A stretch of 64,000 nt of DNA from Thiobacillus sp. GTDB taxonomy: Bacteria; Pseudomonadota; Gammaproteobacteria; Burkholderiales; Thiobacillaceae. The notes beneath the pieces are model-generated. The model was not told the DNA's origin. It did no database searches and saw only the letters and a list, made by a program, of their open reading frames with translations. Positions within the stretch are counted from its first letter, which is position 1, and the number at the start of each line of letters is the position of its first letter. Position numbers and translations under genes: made by a program. The stretch lies in NCBI GenBank assembly GCA_016124745.1, contig WGNC01000018.1:152745-216744 (forward strand). Reading direction: 5' to 3'. Positions 1 through 8,408 of the stretch are shown here, piece after piece.

Positions 1-615
1 GGCTTGTTCGAGCAGGCATGGAAGAAGTTCTACCCTGACATGATCAAGTGGGTATCCGGCGCAAACGACGGCAACGTAATCAAGATCGATCCCAAGACCA
101 GGATGGCCTACACCAATTTTGGCGAACACAAGGCCGACGTGCTGAACGTGATTCCGCCGCATCATGCCGGCAATGTCGCGGTGTCCGCCGGTCTCGCCAA
201 CGACAAGGGCTGGTGCCCGGTCGATATGCTGACCATGGAGTCGTCCCTGCACAAAGACATCTGGGTGGTGGGCGACTCCTGCGTGCACGGCGAACTGCCG
301 GTCTACGCGGCGCCGAAGTCGGCGCACATGGCCGTCACCCAGGCCAAGGTGGCAGCAGGTGCGATCATCGCCAAGCTGAACGGCCAGCCCGCGCCCGAGC
401 CTTTCTTCGTCAACACCTGCTACAGCATTGCCGCCCCGGACTGGGGGTTCTCGGTGGTGCACGTCTATCGGGTTGAAGACGGCAAGCTGATGTACGTCAA
501 GGATGCCGGCGGCATTTCACCGATCGAAACGCCGGCCCTTGCCGTCCAGCGCAAGTTGGAAGCCAGATACGCCGAAGGCTGGCTGAGAAACATCATGGCG
601 GACGCATTCGCCTGA
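1..615 (+). CDS. FccB-like sulfide dehydrogenase flavoprotein, C-terminal part (5' end outside window)
   Basis: The reading frame is open from the first base and ends with TGA at 613-615, so only the last ~204 residues are present. The part seen contains the FAD-proximal segment IWVVGDSC near the middle and the C-terminal segment NTCYS...GFSVVHVY, both typical of the flavoprotein subunit of flavocytochrome c sulfide dehydrogenase. The Cys of NTCYS probably corresponds to the second cysteine of the redox-active disulfide of that family. In that family the enzyme oxidises sulfide in the periplasm and passes electrons to a c-type cytochrome. The next gene follows after 45 bp and has a strong ribosome site, so the two are probably cotranscribed. 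A cytochrome FccA partner is not visible; it could lie upstream of the window. The family is fairly sure; the substrate is an inference. Confidence 0.82.
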   Translation, partial: GLFEQAWKKFYPDMIKWVSGANDGNVIKIDPKTRMAYTNFGEHKADVLNVIPPHHAGNVAVSAGLANDKGWCPVDMLTMESSLHKDIWVVGDSCVHGELPVYAAPKSAHMAVTQAKVAAGAIIAKLNGQPAPEPFFVNTCYSIAAPDWGFSVVHVYRVEDGKLMYVKDAGGISPIETPALAVQRKLEARYAEGWLRNIMADAFA

Positions 616-660
616 GGCCGTAGCGAAGTCGAAACCTGACAAACCAAGGAGGAGAAAGCC

Positions 661-2385
661 ATGAAAATAGCCAACATTTTCCGTAACTGGCTTGCGGGGT
701 GCGTCCTGGCCCTGTTTGCCATCGGGGCGCAGGCTGCTGCGGCACCCGCTGCGCCGGCGGACAAGCCTGTCGATGTCCAGAAGTGCTATTCCTGCCACGA
801 CAACATCGAGGAGTTCCACGCCAAGGGCAAGCACGCCAAGGTGAACTGCGTGAGCTGCCACTCGGGCACGGCGGAGCATCTGGCCAGCAAGGACAAGAAG
901 GCGGTCAAGCCGGTCACCAACATGGACCACCGTGCCTGCGCGGTCTGTCACGAGGACCAGTACAAGTCCTTCGTGGCGATGAACTATGAATCGCCTGCGC
1001 GGCTGGAAAAGGCCACGTTCAAGGGCCGTTCGCCGCTGTTCGACAAGCTCATGGAGGGCTACGGCTTCACCAAGGAGCACGGCGAGCCGCGCTCCCATCC
1101 CTTCATGCTGGTTGACCAGTGGGTGGTCGACCGTGGTTTTGGCGGCCGCTTCCAGTTCAAGGACTGGACTTACAACAGCAAGCCCGAGGCCGCTGCCAAC
1201 AGCGCCTGGGACGTGATCATCGACTCGGAACCCACGACGGCTGAACAGAAGAAGTTCATGCGGCAGACGGTGACGGCGGTGAACCCGGTTTGCATGAACT
1301 GCAAGACGCAGGACCACATCCTGAACTGGGCCTTCATGGGGGACAAGAACCCTGCCGCCAAATGGGATCGCACTTCCAAGCCGGTGGAGTTCGCGCGTGC
1401 CGTGAAGCACCCGCTCAACTGCTTCATGTGCCACGATCCGCACTCGTCCGGCCCGCGCGTCGTGCGTGATGCGCTGATTCAGGCGGTCGTGGATCGCAAT
1501 GAAGGCACCTATCCGATGGATGCGGAGAAGAGCAAGAAGACGACCATGACCAAGGTCACCTTCGACCGCGATGGCAAGCCTTTCCGTGCCATCGGTACGT
1601 TGAACCGGGCTGACTCCAACCTGATGTGCGCCCAGTGCCACGTCGAATATAACTGTGGCCCCGGCTTCGACTGCGCTGGCCCGAACAACACGGTGAAGAT
1701 GACCCCCGATCCGGACCAGAAATATATTTCCATGGCGGACCCGCGCACCAACCTGTTCACGTGGACGAATGTGTTCGGCTACAAGGACAAGATGGTGGGC
1801 CAGTTCAAGTTCAAGGACTTCAAGCATGCCAGCACGGGTGCCCTGTTGGCCAAGATCCAGCATCCTGAAATGGAGACCTACTGGGGTTCCAAGCACGAGC
1901 GCGCAGGCGTGCAGTGCAAGGATTGCCACATGGGCAAGGCCAAGAATGCGAAGGGCAAGACATTCACCTCGCACCAGCAGAAGTCGCCCAAGTTCATGCT
2001 GAAGGAGACCTGCCTGAAGTGCCACACCGAGTGGACCGAGCAGGACGCCAAATACAACATGGAGGCGATCCAGAACTACACGCGCGGCAAGATGGCCAAG
2101 GCCGAATTCTGGATCGCAGCCCTGATCGACGCGATCATGAAGGCGAAGGATGCCGGCGTGTCACCGGATGTGCTGAACAAGGCCTACGACTATCAGTACG
2201 ATGCAACCCTGTACTGGGAGTGGTGGACCGCCGAGAACTCGGACGGCTTCCACAACCCGCAAAACGCGCGCGAGTCGCTGACCCGCTCGGTGGATGCCTC
2301 CCAGGAAGGCATCGCGATGCTGAAGAAGGCGATGGGTGAAATGAAGGTGAGCGCAGCGCCGGCGGCGGCACCCGAGAAAAAATAG
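661..2385 (+). CDS. Octaheme cytochrome c nitrite reductase (ONR/TvNiR type)
   Basis: This 574-aa protein has an N-terminal signal peptide (about residues 1-26) and eight c-heme motifs: CXXCH at C42, C63, C93, C254, C323, C419 and C451, and CXXCK at C211-K215. A lysine-ligated fourth heme among eight is the signature of the octaheme nitrite reductases first studied in Thioalkalivibrio; pentaheme NrfA has CXXCK at its first heme. After the sixth motif the sequence reads VEYNC (Y330, C332), the same Tyr-X-Cys spacing as the Tyr-Cys crosslink reported for TvNiR. QHPEME at H401 matches the catalytic His segment of NrfA. Expected role: six-electron reduction of nitrite to ammonia in the periplasm; these enzymes can also reduce hydroxylamine or sulfite. 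The start ATG follows AAGGAGGAG at 647-655. A ccm cluster for heme attachment lies just downstream. Confidence 0.93.
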   Translation: MKIANIFRNWLAGCVLALFAIGAQAAAAPAAPADKPVDVQKCYSCHDNIEEFHAKGKHAKVNCVSCHSGTAEHLASKDKKAVKPVTNMDHRACAVCHEDQYKSFVAMNYESPARLEKATFKGRSPLFDKLMEGYGFTKEHGEPRSHPFMLVDQWVVDRGFGGRFQFKDWTYNSKPEAAANSAWDVIIDSEPTTAEQKKFMRQTVTAVNPVCMNCKTQDHILNWAFMGDKNPAAKWDRTSKPVEFARAVKHPLNCFMCHDPHSSGPRVVRDALIQAVVDRNEGTYPMDAEKSKKTTMTKVTFDRDGKPFRAIGTLNRADSNLMCAQCHVEYNCGPGFDCAGPNNTVKMTPDPDQKYISMADPRTNLFTWTNVFGYKDKMVGQFKFKDFKHASTGALLAKIQHPEMETYWGSKHERAGVQCKDCHMGKAKNAKGKTFTSHQQKSPKFMLKETCLKCHTEWTEQDAKYNMEAIQNYTRGKMAKAEFWIAALIDAIMKAKDAGVSPDVLNKAYDYQYDATLYWEWWTAENSDGFHNPQNARESLTRSVDASQEGIAMLKKAMGEMKVSAAPAAAPEKK

Positions 2386-2423
2386 GCCGACGTCCTGACT
2401 GAAGCCTAGTGTCCTCCGGTACC

Positions 2424-2460
2424 AGGGGAATCGGCGAGAGCCGCATTCCCCTGTTTTTTT
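2424..2460 (+). terminator. Rho-independent terminator after the octaheme reductase gene
   Basis: The arms AGGGGAATCGGC and GCCGCATTCCCCT form a stem of about 12 bp with one bulged base and a GAGA loop. It is followed by GTTTTTTT. It separates the octaheme reductase gene from the ccm cluster. Confidence 0.9.
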
Positions 2461-2587
2461 GTGGTCCGGGCGGACAGCCATCGTGCATAAAACTGGCTAT
2501 GCAATTTTACGGAAAGGCGTGTTAAAAGTGCAGGTTTCGGATACTCTTCGCGCTGATGTTTCTTGATTGCGTTTGGTGACACCCCGT

Positions 2588-3205
2588 ATGTTGTCTGCCC
2601 ATGATCTTGCCTGCGAACGCGGCGATCGACTGTTATTCCGGAATCTGGGTTTTGAACTGCAAAGTGGCGAAGCTTTGATGGTCCGCGGCGGCAATGGCCA
2701 CGGCAAGACCAGCCTGCTGCGTATCCTATGCGGTCTGTCCACGCCTGCTGCGGGGGAGGTGCGCTGGCGCAACCAGCCGATCAGACAGGCGCACGAGCAG
2801 TTTGGCCGTGAGATGGCCTATATCGGCCACAACAACGGTATCAAGGATGATCTCACCCCAATCGAGAACCTGCGTCTGGCGGCCGCGCTGGGCGGCCGCT
2901 CACTGGATCAGGCGCAGGCGACGCATGCATTGGGTCAGGTGGGCCTGGCGCGCTGCCTGGATATTCCCGCTCGCGTGCTGTCCTTCGGCCAGCGCCGGCG
3001 CGTAGCGCTGGCCGGCCTGATGACGGCGGGCGCCCTGCTGTGGATCCTCGACGAGCCACTGACCGGTCTCGATGTGCATGGCGTGGCCATGGTGGAGCAA
3101 CTGATCCGCGATCACGTCGTGGCGGGCGGGCTGGCGATCATGACCACCCATCAGGCGCTCGCGCTGGATGGGGTGACGCCCAAAACCCTGTCGGTCGGAG
3201 ACTAG
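2588..3205 (+). CDS. ccmA: Heme exporter ATP-binding protein CcmA
   Basis: This 205-aa ABC ATPase has Walker A GGNGHGKTS (about residues 34-42), a signature LSFGQRRR, Walker B LLWILDEP and an H-loop MTTHQ. In System I cytochrome c maturation CcmA works with CcmB and CcmC at the inner membrane; ATP hydrolysis releases holo-CcmE from the CcmCD complex. An upstream in-frame TTG at 2567 exists, but ATG 2588 (MLSAHDLAC) gives the family's normal N-terminus. It is the first gene of ccmABCDEFGHI and lies 127 bp after the terminator, so transcription probably starts in the gap 2461-2587. Confidence 0.94.
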   Translation: MLSAHDLACERGDRLLFRNLGFELQSGEALMVRGGNGHGKTSLLRILCGLSTPAAGEVRWRNQPIRQAHEQFGREMAYIGHNNGIKDDLTPIENLRLAAALGGRSLDQAQATHALGQVGLARCLDIPARVLSFGQRRRVALAGLMTAGALLWILDEPLTGLDVHGVAMVEQLIRDHVVAGGLAIMTTHQALALDGVTPKTLSVGD

Positions 3206-3290
3206 GCCTAGTGCGACAAGCTTCGATGTTGCTGCAATCGCAGCCGGTCGGCTGCAAGGTGGCTGCGCATGCGCCCGGGCATGGGATTCG

Positions 3291-3959
3291 ATGCTGAGAT
3301 TCCTGTTCACCGTCATTCGCCGCGATATTATGCTGGCGGCGCGCCGCCGCGGCGACTGGCTGACCGCGCAATTCTTCTTCGTCATGGTGGTCAGCATGTT
3401 TCCGCTGGGCGTGGGGCCCGAGCCCAGCATGTTGCGCACCATCGGCCCCGGCGTGGTGTGGGTCGCGGCGCTGCTGGCCTCGCTGCTGTCGCTGGGCAGG
3501 CTGTTCGCCGACGATTTTCGTGACGGCACCCTGGAACAAATGCTGCTCTCCCCCTATCCCAATACATTGCTGGCCTTGGGAAAGGCGATCGCGCACTGGC
3601 TCATCAACGGCATTCCGTTGCTGCTGATCGCGCCGGTGCTGGGGATCCAGTTCAACCTGCCGCCCGAGGCCCTGTGGATCCTGGTGCTGTCGCTGGCGAT
3701 CGGGACGCCCATCCTGTCGCTGCTGGGCAGCATCGGGGCCGCCCTGACGCTGGGCCTGCGCGGCGGCGGCGTGCTGGTCACCCTGCTGATCCTGCCGCTG
3801 TACGTGCCGGCCCTGATTTTTGGAGCGGGCGCGGTGGAAGGTGTACTCTCCGGCACCGGTGCGGAAGCGCATCTTTCGCTGCTCGGGGCGTTTTTGATGA
3901 TGTCGTTGTTGCTGGCCCCCTGGGTGAGTGCGATGGCGCTTAAAGTTTCTGTGGAGTAA
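3291..3959 (+). CDS. ccmB: Heme exporter membrane protein CcmB
   Basis: This 222-aa, mostly hydrophobic protein has about six transmembrane segments. Its start MLRFLFTVIRRDIMLAARRRGDW and a segment RDGTLEQMLLSPYP are characteristic of CcmB, the permease partner of CcmA. It sits 85 bp after ccmA, a slightly long gap for this operon with no further gene in it. It ends 4 bp before the proposed ccmC start. Confidence 0.93.
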   Translation: MLRFLFTVIRRDIMLAARRRGDWLTAQFFFVMVVSMFPLGVGPEPSMLRTIGPGVVWVAALLASLLSLGRLFADDFRDGTLEQMLLSPYPNTLLALGKAIAHWLINGIPLLLIAPVLGIQFNLPPEALWILVLSLAIGTPILSLLGSIGAALTLGLRGGGVLVTLLILPLYVPALIFGAGAVEGVLSGTGAEAHLSLLGAFLMMSLLLAPWVSAMALKVSVE

Positions 3960-3963
3960 GCAT

Positions 3964-4698
3964 TTGAATCTGTACTACTACGCTTCACCGGCGACCTTTT
4001 ATCCCCTGGCGGGCAGGCTGATCCCCTGGTTCGCGGCCCTGGCAGCCATACTGACGGCAGTCGGCCTTTACATCAGCTTCTTCATGGCGCCCACCGACTT
4101 CCAGCAGGGCGAGGGCTACCGCATCATCTTCATTCACGTTCCGGCAGCCTGGATGTCGATGTTCATCTACGTCGTCATGGCCTTCTGGTCGGCCATCGGG
4201 CTGGCCTGGAATACCCGCCTCTCATTCGTGATGGCCAGGTCGCTTGCACCCACCGGCGCCATGTTCACCTTCGTGGCCCTGTGGACCGGCGCGTTCTGGG
4301 GCAAGCCGATGTGGGGCGCATGGTGGGTGTGGGATGCGCGGCTGACGTCGGAGCTGATCCTGTTTTTCCTTTATGTGGGCGTGATGGCGCTGCAGGCGGC
4401 GATCGACGACCCGCGCCGCTCCGACCGTGCCGGTGCGCTGCTGAACCTGGTCGGCGTGATCAACGTGCCGATCATCTATTTCTCGGTCAAATGGTGGAAC
4501 ACCCTGCACCAGGGCTCCTCGGTCAGCCTCACGCGCGCGCCGTCGATGGCGCACATCATGTTGTGGGGGATGCTGATCATGGCGCTCGCCGCCTGGATGT
4601 ATTCCATCGCGGTGGCACTGGTGCGTGCGCGTTCGCTGATCATCGAGCGGGAACGGCAAACCGACTGGGTCCGCTCCCTGCTGGAGGAGAAACCATGA
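3964..4698 (+). CDS. ccmC: Heme-handling protein CcmC (TTG start)
   Basis: This 244-aa, six-helix membrane protein carries the tryptophan-rich WWD signature, here WGAWWVWDARLTSELILFFLY, which binds heme at the periplasmic face. CcmC loads heme onto CcmE. The frame extends upstream into ccmB to an ATG at 3928, but a start there would overlap ccmB by 32 bp. TTG 3964 gives the normal N-terminus MNLYYYASPATFYPLA and is preceded by GGAG at 3952-3955. The stop overlaps the ccmD start (ATGA). Confidence 0.93.
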   Translation: MNLYYYASPATFYPLAGRLIPWFAALAAILTAVGLYISFFMAPTDFQQGEGYRIIFIHVPAAWMSMFIYVVMAFWSAIGLAWNTRLSFVMARSLAPTGAMFTFVALWTGAFWGKPMWGAWWVWDARLTSELILFFLYVGVMALQAAIDDPRRSDRAGALLNLVGVINVPIIYFSVKWWNTLHQGSSVSLTRAPSMAHIMLWGMLIMALAAWMYSIAVALVRARSLIIERERQTDWVRSLLEEKP

Positions 4699-4868
4699 AC
4701 TGGGAAAGCTGGGGTGCCTTCTGGGCGATGGGCGGGTACGGCCTCTATGTCTGGGGCTCGTTCGGGGTGACCTTGCTCTGCATCGTGGGCGAGATATGGC
4801 TGCTGCGCCGCCACCGCCTGCAGACGTGGCAACGGCTCAAGCGTTTGAAATCATGGGATTCGCAATAA
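4695..4868 (+). CDS. ccmD: Heme exporter protein CcmD
   Basis: This 57-aa peptide has one hydrophobic helix ([19 protein letters not shown]) followed by a basic tail ([15 protein letters not shown]), the standard CcmD pattern. CcmD helps CcmC release heme-loaded CcmE. Its ATG overlaps the ccmC stop by 4 nt and GGAGGAG lies just upstream at 4683-4689. Confidence 0.9.
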   Translation: MNWESWGAFWAMGGYGLYVWGSFGVTLLCIVGEIWLLRRHRLQTWQRLKRLKSWDSQ

Positions 4869-4887
4869 TCCCAACCGTGGAAAAGAT

Positions 4888-5340
4888 ATGGCCATGAAAT
4901 CGCGTCACAGAAAACTTGCCCTCATCACGCTGGTCGTCGCAATCCTCGGGGTTGCGGTGGCACTGGTGCTCAATGCCTTCAACAGCAATCTGGTGTTTTT
5001 CTTCTCGCCCACCCAGATCGCCAACGGGGAGGCGCCGACCAGTCGCGCCTTCCGCCTCGGCGGCCTGGTCGAGGAGGGCAGCCTCAAGCGGCAGGCGGAT
5101 GGACTGACGGTAAACTTCGTCGTCACCGACACCGCCAAATCGATTCCGGTGACGTATACCGGTATCCTGCCGGACCTGTTCAAGGAAGGAAAAGGCGTGG
5201 TCGCGGAAGGCAAGCTGGGCAGCGACGGCCTGTTCACCGCCACCCAGGTGCTGGCCAAGCACGACGAGAACTACATGCCGCCGGAGGCCGCGCACGCGCT
5301 GGAGCAGGCAGCCAAGGCCCAGCAGACCGTAGTGGAGTGA
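4888..5340 (+). CDS. ccmE: Periplasmic heme chaperone CcmE
   Basis: This 150-aa protein has a short cytoplasmic N-terminus, one signal-anchor helix (about residues 10-30) and an OB-fold periplasmic domain. The heme-binding motif is [12 protein letters not shown] with H125 and Y129, the residues that bind heme covalently and axially in CcmE. The C-terminus is flexible. It accepts heme from CcmC and passes it to CcmFH. Confidence 0.95.
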   Translation: MAMKSRHRKLALITLVVAILGVAVALVLNAFNSNLVFFFSPTQIANGEAPTSRAFRLGGLVEEGSLKRQADGLTVNFVVTDTAKSIPVTYTGILPDLFKEGKGVVAEGKLGSDGLFTATQVLAKHDENYMPPEAAHALEQAAKAQQTVVE

Positions 5341-5410
5341 TTTTGACCGTCCAGGACGCCGAACCTGCCTCAGGCCGGCGTCATCCCAGGCAGTAAAGAA
5401 GGAGTTAACC

Positions 5411-7387
5411 ATGATCCCAGAACTCGGCCACTTTGCCCTTATCGTTGCATTGTTGCTGGCGCTCACGCAGGCCATCCTGCCGCTCTATGGCGCGCAACGC
5501 GGCAACCTCACGCTGATGGGGGTGGCGCGGCCCGCCGCGCAGGGACAGTTCGTGTTCGTTGCCCTCGCATTCGGCTGTCTTGCCTGGTCGTTCCTCAACA
5601 ACGATTTCTCGGTGCTGAACGTGGCGAAGAACTCGTTCTCGCAATTGCCCGAGGTCTATCGCTTTACCGCCACCTGGGGTTCGCACGAAGGCTCGATGCT
5701 GCTGTGGGTGCTGATCCTCGCGTTCTGGAGCACGGCGGTTTCGGTCTTCTCGCGCCATCTGCCGGAAGACATGGCGGCGCGCGTGATCGGTGTCATGGGT
5801 CTGATCTCGGTCGGCTTCCTGGCCTTTTTGCTGACCACATCCAACCCGTTCGTGCGCCTGCTGCCGGCCGCGATGGACGGCAATGACATGAACCCGCTGC
5901 TGCAGGACTGGGGCATGATCATCCATCCGCCGATGCTGTACATGGGCTATGTCGGTTTCGCCGTGGCCTTCGCTTTCGCCATTGCGGCGCTGCTGTCCGG
6001 CAAGATGGATGTGGCCTGGGCGCGCTGGTCGCGGCCCTGGACCACGGTCGCCTGGGCCTTCCTGACCTTCGGCATCATGCTCGGCAGCTGGTGGGCCTAT
6101 CGTGAACTGGGCTGGGGTGGCTGGTGGTTCTGGGATCCGACCGAAAACGCCTCGTTCATGCCCTGGCTCGCCGGGACTGCACTGATCCATTCGCTGGCCG
6201 TGACCGAAAAACGCGGCGCATTCAAGGCCTGGACCGTGCTGCTGGCCTTGATCGCATTCTCGCTGTCGCTGCTCGGCACCTTCCTGGTGCGTTCCGGCGT
6301 GCTGTCCTCGGTGCATGCCTTCGCAACCGATCCGGCACGCGGCGCTTTCATCCTGGGCTTCCTCGCGGTGGTGATCGGTGGCTCGCTCGTGCTCTACGCC
6401 TGGCGCGCGCCCAAGATGGTCACCGGCAGCGGCTTCACCTGGTTCTCGCGCGAGTCGCTGCTGCTCGCCAACAATGTGATCCTGGTCGCGGCGCTCGGGT
6501 CGGTGCTGCTCGGCACGCTGTATCCCCTGCTGATGGACGCCATGGGGCTGGGCAAGATTTCCGTCGGCCCGCCTTACTTCAATTCGGTGTTCGTGCCGGT
6601 CATGGCGCCGGCGCTGTTCCTGATGGCGATCGGGCCGCTCGCGCGCTGGAAGGAAGCCAGCCTGCCGGACGTGATCACGCGGCTGAAGTGGGCGCTGGGG
6701 GTGGCGCTGGCCGTGGGCCTGCTGGTGCCATTGGGACTCGGTGGCTTCAAGCCCTGGGCGGCCCTGGGATTCTTTCTCGCGGCCTGGATCGCCCTTTCGG
6801 TGCTGGCCGGTTTTGTCGACCGGCTCAAGCATGGCCAGGGCAGCCTGGTGCATAAGCTGTCGACGCTCCCGCGCGGGTTCTGGGGTATGCAACTGGCCCA
6901 CTTCGGCATGGCGGTCGGCATCGCCGGCATTGCCGTGGTGGCCAACTACCAGACCGAGCGCGACGTGCGCATGGAGTTGAACAGCTACGCCGAACTGGCG
7001 GGCTATACCTTCACCTTCCGTGGCACCACCGAGCACGACGGTCCCAATTACCGCGCCGCCCGCGGCACGCTGGAGGTCAGCCGTGACGGCAGGCAGGTGG
7101 CCACGCTGCATCCGGAAAAGCGCGTCTACAACGCCTCCGGCATGGCGATGACCGAGGCCGACATCCACCCGAACGTCTACCGCGACATCTATGTCGCCAT
7201 GGGCGAGCAACTGGATGACGGCGGCGCCTGGACCGTGCGGCTGTTCTACAAGCCGTTCATCAACTGGCTGTGGTTCGGCGCCCTGTTCATGGTGTTTGGC
7301 GGTTTCCTGGCCGCCTCGGACAAGCGTTACCGCATCGCGCTCAGGCGCAGCGAAATGCCGAAGCACGTCGCGGCGCAGGGGGCCTGA
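5411..7387 (+). CDS. ccmF: Cytochrome c heme lyase subunit CcmF
   Basis: This 658-aa polytopic membrane protein has the WWD motif GGWWFWDPTENASFMPWLAGTALIHSL in its middle and the usual large periplasmic loop near the C-terminus (about residues 515-610) before a last transmembrane helix. CcmF with CcmH and CcmI attaches heme to apocytochromes. An AGGAG site lies at 5399-5403. Only one CcmF-type protein is seen in the window; no separate NrfE-like lyase for the CXXCK heme of the octaheme reductase is visible. Confidence 0.96.
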   Translation: MIPELGHFALIVALLLALTQAILPLYGAQRGNLTLMGVARPAAQGQFVFVALAFGCLAWSFLNNDFSVLNVAKNSFSQLPEVYRFTATWGSHEGSMLLWVLILAFWSTAVSVFSRHLPEDMAARVIGVMGLISVGFLAFLLTTSNPFVRLLPAAMDGNDMNPLLQDWGMIIHPPMLYMGYVGFAVAFAFAIAALLSGKMDVAWARWSRPWTTVAWAFLTFGIMLGSWWAYRELGWGGWWFWDPTENASFMPWLAGTALIHSLAVTEKRGAFKAWTVLLALIAFSLSLLGTFLVRSGVLSSVHAFATDPARGAFILGFLAVVIGGSLVLYAWRAPKMVTGSGFTWFSRESLLLANNVILVAALGSVLLGTLYPLLMDAMGLGKISVGPPYFNSVFVPVMAPALFLMAIGPLARWKEASLPDVITRLKWALGVALAVGLLVPLGLGGFKPWAALGFFLAAWIALSVLAGFVDRLKHGQGSLVHKLSTLPRGFWGMQLAHFGMAVGIAGIAVVANYQTERDVRMELNSYAELAGYTFTFRGTTEHDGPNYRAARGTLEVSRDGRQVATLHPEKRVYNASGMAMTEADIHPNVYRDIYVAMGEQLDDGGAWTVRLFYKPFINWLWFGALFMVFGGFLAASDKRYRIALRRSEMPKHVAAQGA

Positions 7388-7389
7388 AC

Positions 7390-7911
7390 ATGAAACGCTG
7401 GCTACCGCTGATCCTCTTCGTCGCGCTCGTCGGCTTCTTCGCCAAGGGCTTGTTCCTCAACCCGCGCGAAGTCCCGTCGCCCTTCATCGGGCGCCAGGCA
7501 CCGGCGTTCACCCTGCCGCTGGTGGGGGACGCGAACGCGAGTTTCAGTCCGGCCGACATGAAGGGCCGCGTCTGGATGCTGAATGTCTGGGCACCCTGGT
7601 GCGTGTCGTGTCGCCAGGAGCATGGATTCCTGATGCAACTGGCACAGGCGCAGCCGGTGCCCATTGTGGGCCTGAACTGGAAAGACAAGAACCGCGAGGC
7701 GGACATGCTGCTTGCGCGCACCGGCAGCCCCTATTTTGCGGTGCCGGACGACGTGGACGGCCGCGTCGGCATCGATTACGGTGTGACCGGCACCCCCGAA
7801 ACCTATCTCATCGACAAGCAGGGCATCGTGCAATTGAAGCATATCGGGCCGATCGACCCCGAGACGTGGAAGAACAAGTTCGAACCGAAACTGAAGGAGC
7901 TCGGGGCATGA
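7390..7911 (+). CDS. ccmG: Thiol:disulfide interchange protein CcmG/DsbE
   Basis: This 173-aa thioredoxin-fold protein is anchored by an N-terminal helix and has the active site WAPWCVSC (C71, C74) and the cis-Pro segment GVTGTPETYLID. CcmG reduces the disulfide of apocytochrome c or CcmH before heme ligation. The frame is open further upstream, but ATG 7390, 2 nt after the ccmF stop, gives the normal N-terminus. The stop overlaps the ccmH start (ATGA). Confidence 0.94.
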   Translation: MKRWLPLILFVALVGFFAKGLFLNPREVPSPFIGRQAPAFTLPLVGDANASFSPADMKGRVWMLNVWAPWCVSCRQEHGFLMQLAQAQPVPIVGLNWKDKNREADMLLARTGSPYFAVPDDVDGRVGIDYGVTGTPETYLIDKQGIVQLKHIGPIDPETWKNKFEPKLKELGA

Positions 7912-8408
7912 ATCCTCGTCGCATCAAACATGGCCTGCTGGGCGTGCTGCTGGTCTGCGCCCCGCCGGTGCTGGCCAATGAAGCCGTGAACGTGCCGGCC
8001 GAAGCACTCACCGAGGCGCGCCCGGCCGCGGACGATCCCGTCATTGAGCAGCGCATGGTCAACCTGGCCGAGGATCTGCGCTGCCTGGTCTGCCAGAACG
8101 AATCGCTCGCCGGCTCGCATGCGGAACTGGCCGAGGATCTGCGGCGGGAAATCCGCGCCCAGATGAAGGCAGGCAAGAACGACAAGGAGGTGATCGAGTA
8201 CCTCACCACCCGTTATGGCGACTTCGTGCTGTATCGCCCGCCGTTCAAGCCGGTGACCTATCTGCTGTGGCTCGGCCCGCTGCTGTTCCTGGGCATCGGT
8301 GGCGCGGCCTGGGCCGTCACGCTGCGTCGCCGGCGTGCCATGCAATCCGCACCCGTCGACGAGAAGAAACTCGCCGCCGCCGCCCAACTTTTGGAAGAAG
8401 ACCAATGA
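7908..8408 (+). CDS. ccmH: Cytochrome c maturation protein CcmH (CycL)
   Basis: This 166-aa protein has a signal peptide, the redox motif LRCLVCQNESLAGS (C59, C62), and a C-terminal transmembrane helix with a basic RRRRAMQ end. It is the short CcmH form; the TPR part is the separate CcmI encoded next. It holds apocytochrome CXXCH thiols for the lyase. It overlaps ccmG at the start and ccmI at the end by 4 nt each. Confidence 0.94.
   Translation: MNPRRIKHGLLGVLLVCAPPVLANEAVNVPAEALTEARPAADDPVIEQRMVNLAEDLRCLVCQNESLAGSHAELAEDLRREIRAQMKAGKNDKEVIEYLTTRYGDFVLYRPPFKPVTYLLWLGPLLFLGIGGAAWAVTLRRRRAMQSAPVDEKKLAAAAQLLEEDQ

Noticed and set aside
517..2025. Long minus-strand frame opposite the octaheme reductase gene
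   Set aside because: It is an antisense shadow of a clearly coding high-GC gene and has no recognisable domain.
3201..3212. Perfect palindrome ACTAGGCCTAGT at the end of ccmA
   Set aside because: It overlaps the ccmA stop region, is short, has no second copy nearby and no T-run, so a function is not supported.
5405..7366. 653-codon minus-strand frame opposite ccmF
   Set aside because: Composition is Arg/His/Gln-rich and mirrors ccmF codon structure; no family features.
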